Assembly (NCBI GenBank): GCA_031002005.1
Contig: CM061921.1
Span: 144,617,283 to 144,681,282, forward strand
DNA: 64,000 nt
Reading direction: 5' to 3'
From: Vandiemenella viatica
Taxonomy: Eukaryota > Arthropoda > Insecta > Orthoptera > Morabidae
The notes beneath the pieces were generated by a model that searched no databases, was not told the DNA's origin, and worked only from the letters and a program-made list of their open reading frames with translations. A program made the translations under genes and the position numbers. Below, in pieces: positions 32,400 through 44,379 of the stretch. The number at the start of each line of letters is the position of its first letter. The stretch's first letter is position 1.

Positions 32400-35300
32400 T
32401 ACTCAGTTGAATACTAAAGGAAACGCCATGGTTCTACATGAAATCAGAAAGGTGGCTGAGGAATTGAGATCAGATATTATTTGTCTACAATAACTACACT
32501 CCTGGCAAGGCAAAATCCCGCACATTCCTGTAACATCACGAATAATCACAGAGCACAATGGCAGCAATAATCGTTTTAAATAGACAGATAATGGTTACAA
32601 AAATTACGCAGTTATGTGATGAACACACGGTATGTGCTGAGATAAGAGCAGCATGGGGAAGCTTCATAATGGTAAGCATGTATTTCCAGTACAGTGACGA
32701 GATCTTCCCATACCTAGATAGAATACGGCAGATAGATGCAGCTCTGGGAAATTATCCACTAGTTATTGCAGCGGACGTCAATGCAAAGTCTGCTCTTTGG
32801 CACAGCAAGAAGACTGACAGGAGAGGGCAACTTCTAGAAGAACTGTTAAGCGAATTGGGTCTAGAGGTTGGAAACCAAGCACATAATCCTCCTACTTTCT
32901 GCAACAGTGTTGGCGAAAGAACAAATATTGACGTAACAGTTTCAAACATTCATGCGGGAAATCTGCTTTGGGGTTGGAGAGTACTTGATAACATGACAAC
33001 AAGTGATAACAAATTTGATGGTCTATTAATTTGGCAGAACGCAGACAGAAGAAAGCAGTGGCAACGGAAACATTAAAACAGCATATAACATCAAGAAAGC
33101 AGCATGGAAAAAATTAAGGATGTGTTTACTCCACCGGATTTGCCAGAAAACCACTTCGATGTAGACAAAGCCGCAAGAGAGCTGACATCTGATATACAAA
33201 GTGCCATGAAACGGGCGATACCACTAAAAAAGATGGTAGATCCCACTGACAAAATATGGACAGAAAAACTTCAGAAACTACTACTAAACATGAGAAGAGC
33301 GAGGAGAACGTATCAACGAAGCCTGCTGGCAGCGGACAGAAGTAGGCTCCTCGAATGCTACAGGCAGAAGAGGCAGATTTTAAAAGACGCCATGAGAGAG
33401 AAAAAATAAAAATGTTGGGAAGCCTTCGTGAGGAAAACCTTATAACAATCCAGGGGGTATTCCTTACAAAACAGTTGCAGATAAAATCAGGCCTCCCACA
33501 GAACTATCTTTAATAAAGAGAACAGATGAACGACTGACCACGAATTGGAGAGACTCAGCGGACGAGTTATTAAAATCTTGCTACTGGATGACAACCATTA
33601 TAAAGAAAATGAATAACAAGCTACACTACGAAGAAAAGTGTGGCAGCCCGGCTGGAGTAAAGAGGATGGAAGTAATATTTCACCAGAAAAAGTAGTAACC
33701 GCAATAAACAAAATGAAAAAAAGGAGAAACTCCCGGTCCGGATGGAATTCAAGCCGAGGTCCTCCAGGAGTTAGCCACAAAATTAACCCATATTCTATGC
33801 AGACTCCTGAATGAATGCCTATATCAAAGTTCAGTATCGGGAATTTGGGAAAACAGTGAAGTGATAATTCTAAATAAAGGAGACGATAAGGATCCTCTTC
33901 TGCCCAAATCTCACTTGGCGATTTGATTATTGAATGTGCTTGACCAAGTTCAAGAGAAGATTCTATGCAAAAAATTACATAAACACTGGTAACTTTAGGG
34001 AATGAATCCCAGTCAATATGGATTTAGACCGGGGAAGTCGACAAAGGATGCCATAAATAGATTGATGGAAATAATTAGTAGCAGTTCAAAATAGTATATA
34101 GTGGGTATTTTTTGTGGACATCTCAGTGGCATTCAACAATTTATTGTGACCTGCCCTGTTTGAATGGCTGAGGGAGATTGGTTGTCCAAGAAGATTATTC
34201 TACACCTTCAGGGACTATAGCAGATTTAGAACTGCTTCCTTGAGATACCAGAACTCATTCATCACGAAGACCCTTACTAAAGGATTCCCGCAAGGTTCGG
34301 TTTGCGGTCCCGTATTCTGGGATATAGTGACGGAACCAGGGATCGAACTATTACAAATAATACCTGAACTTCTAAGTCTAATTGCTTTTGCTGATGACCT
34401 TTTGTTACTTGTGGAAGGCGCTACAAGAGCAGAAATTGTGTACAATAGTAATCTAGTACTTAATTGCCTTAGCCAATGGTGCAGTAAAGTCAAGCTGAGT
34501 TTAGCACCACATAAAAACGCATTTATGTTGTTCACGGGCAAGCTGATTCGAAAATCTACTATAAAAATCGACCTTAAATCAATTCATTGACACCCAGTGT
34601 GCAGCTACTTAGACATTCAAGACATTAGCACAAGCAGTAGCTGTCATGAATAAAATCATCAATATAGGCCTACGAAAATTCACTGTTCCAATCCAAACAA
34701 TAAGACTGGACCTCTTTAGTGTGCTACTCAGCAAATGTGTCTGCAAAGAATCTAAGGAAAATTATACCAAAACTATGAGTCAGCCGTGTCCAACGAGGAA
34801 TACTATTAAGGTTCACAGGAGCATAACAAACCATGGCAACAAATTTATTAGCCGTTGCTATTGGTGTAGGCCACTGGACGTTGAGGTAAGGAAACTAGGT
34901 GCCATATACTGGTTCAGAAAAGGGAAATAAGAAAAGGTAGCATAAAATATAGGCAGCGACTCAACATCTGAGATGCACATTCAGAAGCTCCTATTAGCAG
35001 AATTTCAACAAAAATGGAACAACAGTGAAACAGGTACAAGAACATATATGTTTCGGTCCATGGAGAAGAGGTTAAAGTTGAAGTATCTTCAATCCTCTCC
35101 AGGATTGGTACTCTACATTACTGGCCATGGACCATACAATAGCTTCATTAGAAATCGAAATGTTGTTGACTGAAGCAGTTGCGAATGTGGTGAATAGTGT
35201 ACGCCGGAGCACTTATGGGAATGTGGAATAGCAGCCAGTTTGAGAGAACACCAACAAGCTCAGCTGCAAGGAAGGAGAATATTCGACATACTACGCAACC

Positions 35301-35520
35301 ATAGTTTGTGGCATTTGCTGGACGAAGCAGCTGATCTAGCCTCAAAATTTGGAAGGAGAAATTTACAGATAGGAAAAATACCGAATGAAATCAAAGGCCC
35401 CCAGGTAGCAGAAGAAGAGAACACAATTACAGTTTATGAAAGAGTGGAAGCTAATTCCAGAACCAACTGCAGAGGGAACAATGAATCTGTAAGTCTGACT
35501 TTCACAACACCAGATTGATG
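32400..35520 (+). pseudogene. LINE copy B ORF2 (endonuclease and RT), broken
   Basis: The endonuclease starts near 32400 (SDIICLQ, then a stop in place of the usual Glu-Pro). 32558-33076 carries AADVNAKSALWHS, TNIDVTVSN and TTSDNK, where the final catalytic His is Asn. The linker is 33104-33409. The RT region includes GPDGIQAEVLQEL (about 33737), NPSQYGFRPGKSTKDAI (about 34006), GFPQGSVCGPVFWDI (about 34273) and FADD at 34387-34398 in an open frame, 34240-34590. The motif A region near 34110 is frame-broken. The C-terminal knuckle area near 35170-35220 has two stops. The pieces are in order, but the gene is not translatable. Confidence 0.85.
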
Positions 35521-36027
35521 AAAAATATCCTACGACAATGAGCAACATCAATCGTCGGAGAATCTTCAGCGTGCTCCAGAAAGCCCGTCTTCTGAGCGAC
35601 AGCTGGGGCCGTCTCGATATTCCAAGAGGTCAATTCTTGATGGCCTGGCTGGCTGACTTCACTGTCGGTTCCGCGGGAGCGCAATCAACAACACCAAGAA
35701 AGAACGAACGTTAGCGGAACTGAAGTGTGGCTGTGACATTGGTGGTGGTAATAGTAGTAATAGTGGTATTAGTATTATCCTAATTGTAATGTTAGTAATA
35801 ATATTAGGAACAATAGCTGCAGTAGTTGCACCCGCTCTTTTTAATAATAGTAGAAGTAATAGAGACATTGGAACTTGAATCAGATTATCTTGCATGAATC
35901 GTTTATAAAATGAATATGTTTAAATATACAATATATAAATATATTTGCATGTAAAATAATGGAAATTAGGGCCCAGATAAGATACTAGGTGCTGGGCTAT
36001 GTTGTATATGGGAGAGTAAATAAATAA

Positions 36028-36143
36028 TATTATTTTCAAGTTGTAATTATATTTTAATCCACTCTGGCCTGGCATGACACCGCTAGAATTATATTCTGAA
36101 GTAGCATGACACCACTAGAAAGTAGTTCTAGCTGTGTCATGCT
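36028..36143 (+). repeat. Partial copy of the foldback MITE, with an 18-bp hairpin
   Basis: An 18-base arm AGCATGACACCACTAGAA (36103-36120) faces its near-complement TTCTAGCTGTGTCATGCT (36126-36143) across the loop AGTAG, with two mismatches. A second copy of the left arm (GCATGACACCGCTAGAA) lies at 36072-36088. The lead-in ATTTTCAA...ATTTTAATCCACTCTGG matches 41740-41775 in the MITE at 41652. It sits exactly at the start of LINE copy C. Confidence 0.65.
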
Positions 36144-37230
36144 GATAAAGGGAGTTGAAGTAAATGGTAGAGTAAGGAAGCAAATAATGCAGCAAAGAAG
36201 AATATACATAGAATTTAGTGCCATCTCCGATAAAGATTACACAGTAGTATCAAAATGTCTGCAGTTTATGAATGTGATTACATTAGCAAACATTGTACCC
36301 AAACATCGGCAGCTTGCAAACATTGTGGAGAAACCAGCCACAAGAAACAAAGCTGCAGCAAGTCCTCACAATCAGGTGTTTGTATCGCATGTAGGTAAAG
36401 GGGGAAAATCATGCAAAAAATCTGGCAAGAAATGTCCGATATATCAACTGTTTCTTCAAAGATTGATAAATAGAATAGATTATGGACAGTACAAGAAACC
36501 CCAAAGGAATGGATGAACAATACAAAGATAATTTATTGTGCACCGTTACCAACCTAACAGAAGAAACAGTAAAGGAAAGGAAGAAGAATAAAACAAGAAA
36601 CACACCATCAAGGAAGAGGCGAACGCATAGAAAGATACAAAATACAGGGAGAAATATTGCAAGAAGGGAAAGGAACAGCAAACAGCGTATGCACGCAGAT
36701 AAATGAACCTATCCTTCAATACTTAGAGGTTACTTCCACCATCTGTTCTATTTCTCCTAAGCATCAATCAAAATGAGCTGGAATTGGATGGGTAGGACCA
36801 GGTCAAATGTTATTCAACTACTATAAAATTACTGGCGGCTCTAATACCGAGCAAATGAAAAACCAAGACACGCCGCTATAGATCCAGACCATCTCTACGA
36901 AAAGTTTGAAAACAACCTTCAGCTCGCTAGACTAGAGGAAACACAAAATCTCACTCTAGCGTTACGCCATCTAACCAGAATAGCACATCTAAATGGCAAA
37001 AACATCACATTTCCGCGACCAGAGGCAATTGATCGTATTCAACTTAAGGCAAACAATTTTCCAACTAATTCAGCCCAATTATGCACTATAGTCAAGAAAG
37101 TATTTGACAGACGAAATAAAATCTTTGATACGGATCAAATTTACCGTCATTTTGAGATGACACATGGTAGAATAATACTTGACTCAAAACAGCCATGGCC
37201 ACAATGCAATATCCATACTCGGAATCCATG
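36144..37230 (+). pseudogene. LINE copy C ORF1, partial and broken
   Basis: It begins at GVEVNGRVRKQIM, then RIYIEFSAISDKDYTVVSKC. The zinc knuckles CDYISKHC and CKHCGETSHKKQSC (36265-36360) are in a different frame from the lead-in, so there is a frameshift near 36260. A basic stretch lies at 36482-36706 (KKNKTRNTPSRKRRTHRK). The conserved C-terminal block is well kept at 36955-37230: ALRHLTRIAHLNGKNITFPR, DRIQLKANNFPTN, MTHGRIILDSKQPWPQCN. Confidence 0.78.
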
Positions 37231-37239
37231 AGCAGGGGT

Positions 37240-39985
37240 GCATAGCAACTTAAGATTGCGCAATTGAACTACAGAAGAAGCAGTCTGGTTTTACATGATG
37301 TGAGTAAACTAGCTGAGGAAATGCAAATAGACATCCTCTGTCTTCAAGAGCCCCTCTCCAACGAAGGGAAAATCTCTCATATGCCAGTGACGTCTCAGAT
37401 AATCTCGACAGGAACCAAACCTTTAAGTGCCGTCATAGTCTTCAAAAATCAGATCACTGTCAAAAAATTATACAATTCTGCGATGAACATACGCTATGTG
37501 TGGAGAAAGATACGCAGTGGTGAAATGTGGTCCTCGTTAATATGCACTTTCAATACAGAGACGATATTAAACACTATCTTTATAAGATTAGGGAAATATG
37601 TGTAGCCGTAGGCAACAGCCCTACTGTGATAGCTGCCGATGCAAATGCCAAATCTTCACTCTGGCACAGTGGTCTTACAGACGCACGATGAGAAAAGTTA
37701 CACGAACTGATTGGCAAATTACAGCTGAATATCAAAAATGAGCCAAATAATCCATACACGTTCAGTGACCGAGCAGGTGCCAAATCCAATATAGACATTA
37801 ACAAATCGAAGAGCAGAAAACCTGGTAAACTGGTGGAAGGTGATTGAGAATCAAACCACCAGCGATCAAAATCTAATAATGTTCGAACTGGGAAGATCGC
37901 AAGACGGTGCGCATGAAGGCGACTGTAACAATATCCAACGGCGATATGACATCAGCAAAGCCAACTGGACGAGATTGAGGAGTTACTTCATTCATCCCCA
38001 AGTCAGAGATAAAGATTTTGATGTGCACAAGGCTGCGAAAGAAACAATTCGCGCAATCCAAGACGCAATGAGAACCGCAATTCCACTTAAGAAAACAACT
38101 AGATTAAAAGACAAACCATGGACAGAATGCAGAAACTACGAACCACAATGAGGAAGGTAAGAAGAGCATACCAGTGTTGCTTTATTGCACGGAGTTACTT
38201 GGCATGCTACTTCCAGATGATAGCACAGAACACGAGACAGATCGGCATAATGAAATGCGTCAAAAAATGATGGACCCCTACGAGAGTATACAACAAAAGT
38301 GCGTCATATCAGATGAAGAGATAATAGAGGATATATATTCCCTTCCAAAAATTAAAGCACCAGGACCTGAGGGGGTACTGGCAGAGGTCCTCCAGGAGTT
38401 GGTCGTCCAACTGGTTCCCACCTTAAATAAACAATTTAACGAAAACCTGATGCAGGGAAAAATACCAGGTGCATGGAGGTGGTCAATATAGCCAAGACCG
38501 ACAGCTTCCCAAATCTTATCTTCCAATCTGTTTATTCAATGTTCTGGGGAAAGTGCTTGAAAATGTACTTTGCAAGAAATAAAAGGAACACAGATTAAAA
38601 AATGGGTTGAACCCAAATAAGTACTGGTTCAGAGCAGGCAACTCAACAGAGAACGCAATCTATCGCTTAGTGGAAATTGTACAAAACTCTTCTAAAAATT
38701 ATGTGGTCGGAGTATTTGTAGACATCGCCAGCGCTTTCGATAATCTTTGGTGGCCCGCGCTGTTCGACGCTTAAGAAAAATCAAGTCCAGAAAACCTATA
38801 TAATAGTGTTGGAGACTATTGTAGAAATCGATATGCAAAATTGCGGCGCCCCAACAAGCACATAGAGAAAAGACTGACGAAAGGTTGCCCTCATTGATCT
38901 GTGTGCGGACCAATTTTCTGGGACACTGGCTTGGAACCGGTCATGAACATATTGCAACAAATGCTAGAACTGCTGGGTTTGGTGGTATTTGCCGACGATC
39001 TCGGACTTCTGATAGACACGGAAACCAGGCAGGAACTCGAAACAAAATGCAAAGCTGTATTGGACTGCCTGAGTCAGTGGTGTGCAGAAGTTAAGTTAAA
39101 CATAGCCCCACAAAAGACGACAAACATGTTCCAAAAAGGAACACTCAAACGAAATCCAGTAATCAAGATACAGGGAAAAACAGTAAAAAGAAAAACTGAA
39201 GTCCGTTACGTTGGTGTAAACCTGGAGGAACAACTGAAATTTACGTCTCATATGGAGGATTTATGTGGACGAACAACACTGGCAATACGCAAATTAATAA
39301 GCATTGGCGAGCGACAGTTTAAACTGCCATCGCTCATCAAAGGGAAATGCAATACTGGCCTCCATTACTGGATACGCTGCAAACACTTGGGCCAAGCACC
39401 TAAGAAAGGTTAAACCAAAGGAGCTGCTTCGGCATACGCAGCAAGGAATACTGCTCAGACTAATTGGGGCTTACAAAACAACATCCACAGATGCACTAAC
39501 AGTTATATTCGGCATCTGGACCTGACCCGGGAAGTAAGTAGGCGTGGATAAAAAGAAGCTACTACCAGGCTATGTAAATAATTGGAAGACACGTTGAAAC
39601 CAAAAAAGATGTTTGGGACGCGCTGATTTATGGATGACAGCAAATATGGACAAATAGCAACACGGGCAGAAGGACCTTCGACATGCTTACTGGCGTGAAA
39701 GAGAGAATTAACATGACCCAACTACAACCATCTCTAGGGCTTATACACTACATATCTGTCCATGATCCATACAATAGTTTCTTTGAACAGAGATGCCTCA
39801 AAGAAACAAACAGGTGCGACTGTGGCGAAGTAAGTACACCCGAGCATGTAGTTTTGGAATGGAAACAAACTGAAGAATTAAGAGCACACCTTCATATACA
39901 ACTTCATAATATAAGAATATACGACGTACTGCTTGATACTGAGCTCTGGCACTTGCTGGAAGAAGGCAAGATTTGCTGAATTGAA
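37240..39985 (+). pseudogene. LINE copy C ORF2 (endonuclease and RT), broken
   Basis: The endonuclease has IDILCLQEPLSNEGKI (37330-37375) with the catalytic Glu kept, AADANAKSSLWHS (about 37635) and TTSDQN (about 37855), where the usual His is Gln. The RT has KIKAPGPEGVLAEVLQEL (about 38350), FVDIASAFDNLWWP (about 38715, motif A) with frame changes, and FADD at 38988-38999 in the open frame 38901-39413. Sequence continues to a C-terminal knuckle, CDCGEVSTPEHVVLEW (about 39817-39864), where the last Cys is Trp. Stops and shifts separate the parts. Confidence 0.83.
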
Positions 39986-40560
39986 ATTAAGAGAGAGCAG
40001 AAGACGCCGTGAGCAAGCGGCATCAGAAACAGATAGAAGGAGAGGAAAGGAGGAAATTCAAGAGGAAAGAAGTACCCAAATATGATCACAAGCACTGCCC
40101 ACGACTAAGCCGGTGTTTGCACCAGGAAGACGGCAAAGACTCAATTCATCGCATTGCCTCTGGAAACCAGAGGCACTTTCTTCAGGGCTCGGGAGCAGCC
40201 TGCTCTAATTCCAGAAGGGAACTCCTGATGTGGGAGTAGGTGGCTCCAAGGACAAACCGGAGAAGAACGAGTTCACTACCTGGAACGTGAAGCTGGCTGA
40301 CGGCACTAGGTGGTCAGAATGTCAGCAGCCGCCCTTCAGCATCAGCAGAGATATCCGCGGCCTGGATTTCGGCACACGCCAGCAGTGGTCCAGGAAGATC
40401 ATTCGTTAATATACAGTCTATTTATTACAAGTATGAAAGTAAATAGGCAAATGCTGATTTTGGATTGAATTAGTGTAGATGATAGATTTATTAGTAGAAT
40501 AATTAGTAGATTAATTAGTAGTATACTTAGTAGATTAATTAGTAGAATACTTAAGACCCG

Positions 40561-41651
40561 GCAAATCCTTTAGAATAATTATCCAGATCTATTTAAAAAA
40601 AGGTTGTTTGTTTTAATCTAAAAATAGTAGAAACTAAGGGCCTTCTTTAGGTAACCAGGTAGTAGGCTATCTAAAATCAGGAAATAAAAATAGAAAATGA
40701 TCCAGGGAGTATTGCAACCTACTTAGTACTTGAAAATAAAACGTTTGTGATTGATTAATACATTATTAGGAAGCCATTGCCTAACGTTGCAGAAAGCACT
40801 TCAAGCGACATCGGAATCTTTAATTAACCCGCTTTACATTTCTTTCCTTAACGCTGATACGTTTTCTACAGGGAGCTTAGTGTGCTTTGGCGTGCCATTG
40901 AAAACACTTGGACCCACTTACCTTATACTTCTCTGAACCAATGTTAAATGCTTTAAGATGTCCATAACCATTATTACCCTGACCAAACAGAATTTAAACT
41001 CAATAATAACTGAATTACAGATTATATAGCTTTCACTATACATTACTTTTTATTTTTGGTTAATTTCCATTTAATACTGTGTATTTGTTACTTATTTTCT
41101 TTACAGAAGACTATTTACCGAAAACTGACTTAACCTGCGAAATGCCTTACACAGCAAAACAATATGATATTGGAACAAGTTATATTATTTTTCTGTCCTT
41201 AACTTAACAACTATGGAGTATATTCCAATGTGTGGCTGTTTTTCATCATATCATCAAATTCGATATACTTCGTAACGACACCATGGTTTGTTTACATTTG
41301 ACGCACATAGTAACGAAGAAAAATGAAGGTAAAGAACTAAATCACACATCCCGTCTGATTGCTGTTATCATGATCAAATTTCATTTTTACTCATCTCCAT
41401 CTCATACATCCCAAAATTTACATGTAACTTATTTGCTATTCTGGTGAACTTTCCTATCAAAAACAAAACAAAATAATAATAAAGATAGTGAGCAACAGTA
41501 CTTACATGAACAATTTTAACCATACCAGGTACAATCTGTGGAAGTGCACAGAAACATTTCTTCTAATTAGCAACAACTTTCAACTAATCAATTACCAGAC
41601 GCATATCGTTCATACCTTGCAAAATGACTGATTAATTTATGGATTACTTGT
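40561..41651. other. No gene seen
   Basis: AT-rich sequence with short frames of 61-71 codons that show no domain. Confidence 0.5.
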
Positions 41652-41872
41652 GTTAACTGGAGATCAGGACACCACTGCAACTTTCCGCCGCAAGATGTAA
41701 TAAAATCATAATTCTGCATTGGTTAATCGCAAGGCATAATATTTTCAAATAAGAATTAGATTTTAATACACCCTGGACCAGCAAGACGTCGAAGTAGTTC
41801 TAACGGTGTTCTGCTGGTCCAGGTAGTATTTAGTGCTAAATGACTGTAGCGCTAATGCGATCTCCAGTTAAC
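41652..41872. mobile_element. Foldback MITE with 14-bp terminal inverted repeats
   Basis: A 221-base unit. Perfect ends GTTAACTGGAGATC (41652-41665) and GATCTCCAGTTAAC (41859-41872). Inside, another perfect 12-base inverted pair, CCTGGACCAGCA (41772-41783) and TGCTGGTCCAGG (41812-41823), encloses a 28-base loop. There is no coding frame. A partial relative lies at 36028-36143. The superfamily is unknown because no clear target duplication can be read. Confidence 0.75.
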
Positions 41873-42659
41873 GACATTGTATTAGTAACGCTGGTACTTT
41901 ATAATGCAGAAAAGATCTTGTTCCATTTAATGCTTCTTACGACAATCTAGACTACAGTACATTGCAAAAATATATTACCAACAATTTTTGAAAATAATGC
42001 CAACCAAATGTTGGCAGCAAAACATTTCCACATTAATGTATGCGTAATTCAATATTTCACTCAAAAATATTATAGGATTAAGCAACTTTACTCACACAAA
42101 GTTCAGGAACCGTCTTCAAAAAATTGATGTAAGCGTTCTCTTACTAATGTTGTAGTTGTGTACTACTTTGCAACGATGCATTCAAAAACAATATCTACAT
42201 CCAAACTAATTCAACATCCAAATGCGGTAGCCATTACCATCGAGCATAGACAATTACATTCATACCAGAGATATGTATGTGAAAAGAAGAATTATGCAAA
42301 GAATAATGTCGTACAAGACAGTAAAGTACTTCTTCCCAACATAAGTAATACATTAAATCAGCGATTCTCAACCTGCACTCCGATGCTCAACGACGATGGG
42401 ACAGGTGGCCCGCAGGCAGAATATTAAAATTTTAATTCTAGTTAAGTTAAAAATATAATAAAAAAATTAATTAACATTGAGAAAAAAACTAATATCATTT
42501 GTCTTTCTTTCTTTCTGTTCTGTAGTTTACTCTTTCCTTTGTAACGTCATAATACTATTTTTATCTCGTTAATAAATATTTGGCGTTCAATGTATTTTAC
42601 TCTTCACTCCCAACTTCATAAATGTTTCCTCATTAATTCAAATCAAACTTTTATATTTA
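41873..42659. other. No gene seen
   Basis: AT-rich sequence. An 89-codon frame (42158-42427) has no known domain. Confidence 0.5.
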
Positions 42660-44330
42660 TTATAATGTTTCAGGGGTGTAAGTGCGTGGGAGATACTATA
42701 TTAACCTCTTCCAACCAATTTCCAATGTCTCATCCACATGGTGCACCCCGTTGGCACAAACGAGGCTCTGGCGACTAAACGATTCCTGGTATAAGGAGTC
42801 ACACACTACTTGCCAACGGAGTCCTGAAAGGAAGGCGGAAGAGCGAGAAGCGGTTCAGGGTACCCTATTTCCTTTGGGGCTAGAAACGGCCCCTAAAGAA
42901 GCATGAATCAGAAAAGATTAACGGTATGGTGACGACGAAGGCAAATGGAAGCCACTGCATTAAAGATCCAAAGGGCATCCCGAGAATTGTAGTCCTCTAA
43001 GATTACAAATGGATTGACGGCTTCTTCTTGCGTAAAATATTCCTCAGTTAAAGTAGTCCCCCAATTGGATTTCCAGTTGGGAAATGCTCATGGAAGAGTC
43101 ATCAGAATGGGTAGAGACATTCTACAGGTTGGAACGTGGAACATTTGAAGTTTGAATAGGACAACTTAGACAACTTAGACAACTTAAAAACGGAGATGGA
43201 ACGAATGATGTTAGAACCCATGGGGATATTAGTTAGATTAAGTGGAAGGATGAACAGGATTTCTGGTCTGGAGAACACAAAAGCCATCAGTGGAGTTACT
43301 GTTGTAAGATTTATAATGAACAAGAGGATAGAGGAACGGGAGACTTATTATGAACAGTTTAGTGACAGGATTATTTTGATCAGGATAGAAACTAAGCACG
43401 CTCCAACCAGAAAGCTGATAAGTAGATTATGCATCGAACAAGGAGTGAGAGTGAGGAATGATTTTACAGAAGAGGGAAAGATTGGAAGATTTGTAAGACA
43501 GGGATGTTGTCTGTCACCCATATTATTTAACATCTATTTGGAGGAAATTATACGAAGAAGGTTAAAAGGTAAAGGAAGTGTATTCTTGGGTGGATATAGG
43601 ATTAGTTGCAACAGATTTGCTGATGATATGGTTTTGCTGACAGAAAGTGTCAAAGTACTCAGAACAATGTGAGAGGCTGTAGACAAAGGGAGTAAGAAAT
43701 TCAGAATGAAAATCAATAGGAAGAAAACTAAATGTATAATGGTTGGAAGAAGTAAGAAAGAAATGATGATAAAGCTACAAGGAGAGATAATTGAACAAAT
43801 GGAGTCTTTCAAATATATCGGGAGCATCGTGTGTGGTGATATGAGTTGCAAAAACGAGGTGAAAGCTAGAATCGCAATGGCAAAGGAAGTCTTCAACAGA
43901 AATTAAAATTTATTATGTGGATGACTGGATAAAAAGCTGAGGAAAAAACTAGCTAAATGTTTTGTATGGAGTGTAGGACTCTGTGGGGTGGAAACATGGA
44001 CGTTAAACAAAGAAGATGTAAAGAGGTTGGAAGCTTTTGAAATGTGGATATGGAGGAAGATGGAGAGAATAAGTTGGATAGATAAAGTAAGGAATGATGA
44101 GGTGCTAGAAATATCAGGAGATCAAAGGTCCCTTATAAAAACTATAAGAAAAAGAAAATGGATTGACCATGTGTTGAGGAATGAGTGTCTCCTTACAACC
44201 ACCCTGGAGGCCATCGTAAATGGAGCGAAAAGAAGAGGCCAACTAAAAAAAAAATTATTGGTGACTTTCTGATAAATGGAAAATGTATAGAGACTGACGG
44301 AGCAAAGAGAGGCATGGAACACCGTAACTG
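42660..44330 (+). mobile_element. RTE-like LINE, copy 1, endonuclease mostly deleted
   Basis: The 5' part (42700-43130: GAAACGGCCCCTAAAGAAGC, GCAAATGGAAGCCACTGCAT) is of the kind that precedes RTE-type ORFs. The endonuclease start reads ILQVGTWNI, then a stop (about 43115-43145). Only about 35 codons later the sequence is already in reverse transcriptase, so the endonuclease core is missing. The element ends about 44330. Confidence 0.75.
43196..44300 (+). pseudogene. RTE-like LINE copy 1 reverse transcriptase, broken
   Basis: Frame 43196-43672: a short endonuclease remnant, then VRQGCCLSPILFNIYLEEII (motif B) and NRFADDMVLLTES with FADD at 43616-43627. After a TGA at 43670 the frame continues with NRKKTKCIMVGR, EQMESFKYIGSIV (43706-43906), then stops near 43904 and 43928, and the C-terminal block GLCGVETWTLNKEDVKRLEA, FEMWIWRKMERISWIDKVRN (43988-44272). 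The motif order and the ETWTL/FEMWxWR block match the RTE-like group. The polymerase box is intact, but three stops and the lost endonuclease inactivate it. Confidence 0.82.
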
Positions 44331-44379
44331 TGAATGAACCTGCTGAATAGCAGAAAACCCATGACGATGAAGGATCAGA

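Larger units (their letters stand above)
30290..36020 (+). mobile_element. R1-like LINE, copy B (nearly full length, degenerate)
   Basis: A GC-richer 5' untranslated segment (30290-30600, beginning near CACAAGCAGCCGCGTCGCGC) precedes ORF1 and ORF2. A 3' region follows with AGT-rich tracts (35740-35800), then TTAGGGCCCAGATAAGATAC and TAGGTGCTGGGCTATGTTG and an A-rich end. Its 3' part is very similar to copy D (48300-48910). Frames are broken throughout. Confidence 0.88.
36144..40560 (+). mobile_element. R1-like LINE, copy C (5' truncated, degenerate)
   Basis: It starts inside ORF1 directly after the MITE fragment and runs through ORF2 to a 3' region with TTAGTAGATTAATTAGTAG repeats (40480-40555). 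Its 3' untranslated sequence differs from copies B and D more than its coding regions do, suggesting another subfamily. Confidence 0.82.

Noticed and set aside
30290..40560. Host gene with many exons (repeated similar open frames)
   Set aside because: The frames match ORF1, endonuclease and RT domains of LINE copies in order, and similarity between copies explains the repetition.
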